Below are positions 12,006 to 12,412 of a stretch of DNA of 12,412 nucleotides, piece after piece; the first letter of the stretch is position 1; each line of letters opens with the position of its first letter. The translations under genes were made by a program, and so were the position numbers. Source of the stretch: JANXUC01 sp043749225. Lineage in GTDB: Bacteria > Acidobacteriota > Terriglobia > Terriglobales > Acidobacteriaceae. The notes beneath the pieces were generated by a model that saw only the letters and a program-made list of their open reading frames with translations, was not told where the DNA came from and did no database searches. The stretch is from assembly GCA_043749225.1 (NCBI GenBank), contig JAYVEP010000109.1, positions 1-12,412 of the forward strand. Reading direction: 5' to 3'.

Positions 12006-12412
12006 TTGAAGAGGTGCCCTATCAACGTACATGGTTGCAAATGCTGTACTTTCGGATTACTGGTTCTGCTTATTTCGACCTGCCATACCATCTCACAGGC
12101 CCAAACAAAACCAATATCCCAAACCCAAATTGTTCTGCTGGGTACAGGAACTCCACTTCCAGATCCGGAACGAGCGGGGCCCTGTACTGCAATCGTTGTA
12201 AACGGGGTTCCGTATCTCGTCGATTTCGGAACGGGACTCGTCCGGCGGGCGGCGGCGGCCCGCGACAAAGGCGTGGCTGGCCTGGATCCGGTAAACCTCA
12301 AGATTGGTTTCATCACCCACCTACACTCTGATCACACCCTCGGTTTTCCCGACATCATTCTCACACCCTGGATCATGGGCAGAAAAGAACCTCTCGAGGT
12401 CTATGGCCCGGC
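12006..12412 (+). CDS. Exported metallo-beta-lactamase-fold hydrolase, 3' end outside window
   Basis: The frame is open to the right edge (135 codons). No early in-frame ATG exists; an in-frame TGA lies at 11991-11993, so a TTG start is inferred, at 12006 (or 11997). The N-terminus carries a basic start and a hydrophobic stretch (FGLLVLLISTC) ending in SQAQ, a signal peptide, so the enzyme is probably periplasmic. The domain then begins with VLLGTGTPLPDPERAGP (from about residue 43) and reaches the metal-binding motif THLHSDHTLG, with His105, His107, Asp109 and His110. These, and the following PDIILTPW, resemble RNase Z/arylsulfatase-type members of the superfamily, but export argues against a tRNA role. 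The substrate cannot be told from this fragment. No clear ribosome binding site precedes it. Confidence 0.82.
   Translation, partial: MKRCPINVHGCKCCTFGLLVLLISTCHTISQAQTKPISQTQIVLLGTGTPLPDPERAGPCTAIVVNGVPYLVDFGTGLVRRAAAARDKGVAGLDPVNLKIGFITHLHSDHTLGFPDIILTPWIMGRKEPLEVYGP

Noticed and set aside
11312..12316. 334-codon open frame on the minus strand opposite the response regulator
   Set aside because: It is antisense to a well-defined response regulator and to the metallo-hydrolase start, with no recognisable domain; it is a shadow of high-GC coding.

Overview
The window looks like a chromosomal segment from an Acidobacteriota bacterium, probably of the Koribacter/Solibacter-like soil lineages. 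This is inferred from the style of the secreted proteins, a futalosine-pathway menaquinone gene, a LolA-like protein of a type common in that phylum, and short hairpin-rich dispersed repeats in nearly every spacer. No rRNA, tRNA, CRISPR array, integrase or intact transposase gene was seen.

Layout. 1-1782 (minus) is the N-terminal 594 residues of a secreted protein that runs off the left edge. 1783-2755 is a gene-free spacer holding a leader hairpin, an operator-like palindrome, 11-bp tandem repeats and several repeat elements. 2756-3695 (minus) encodes an ECF-type sigma factor overlapping a small cysteine-rich protein, a likely partner or anti-sigma factor. 3955-5391 (minus) is a secreted protein of unknown function with one canonical EF-hand loop. 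5779-6559 (plus) holds a 54-residue membrane protein and the biotin transporter component BioY. 6711-7574 (plus) is MqnD of the futalosine menaquinone pathway. 7629-8614 (plus) contains the remains of two toxin-antitoxin modules: DUF433 with a truncated DUF5615 toxin, and a HigB/HigA-like pair broken by a stop codon and frameshifts. 8878-9681 (minus) is a secreted LolA-like protein. 9901-11920 (plus) is a NarL-type two-component pair, a membrane histidine kinase and a LuxR-type response regulator 10 bp apart. 12006-12412 (plus) is the start of an exported metallo-beta-lactamase-fold hydrolase that probably uses a TTG start.

How the parts work together. The sigma factor and its overlapping partner form one translationally coupled unit. 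The kinase and regulator form another, whose stimulus and targets are not shown. BioY and MqnD are cofactor genes that sit side by side without an obvious functional link. The stretch 6547-8795 is the most rearranged: two decayed toxin-antitoxin modules lie between two copies of a 64-bp double-hairpin repeat, one of which supplies the last three codons and the stop of bioY.

The best candidates for something undescribed are the sigma factor partner with its CxxCH motif and no membrane anchor, the composite dispersed repeats, and the operator-like palindromes ahead of the secreted and toxin-antitoxin genes. All family assignments are from reading the sequence and recalled motifs; no database search was run.
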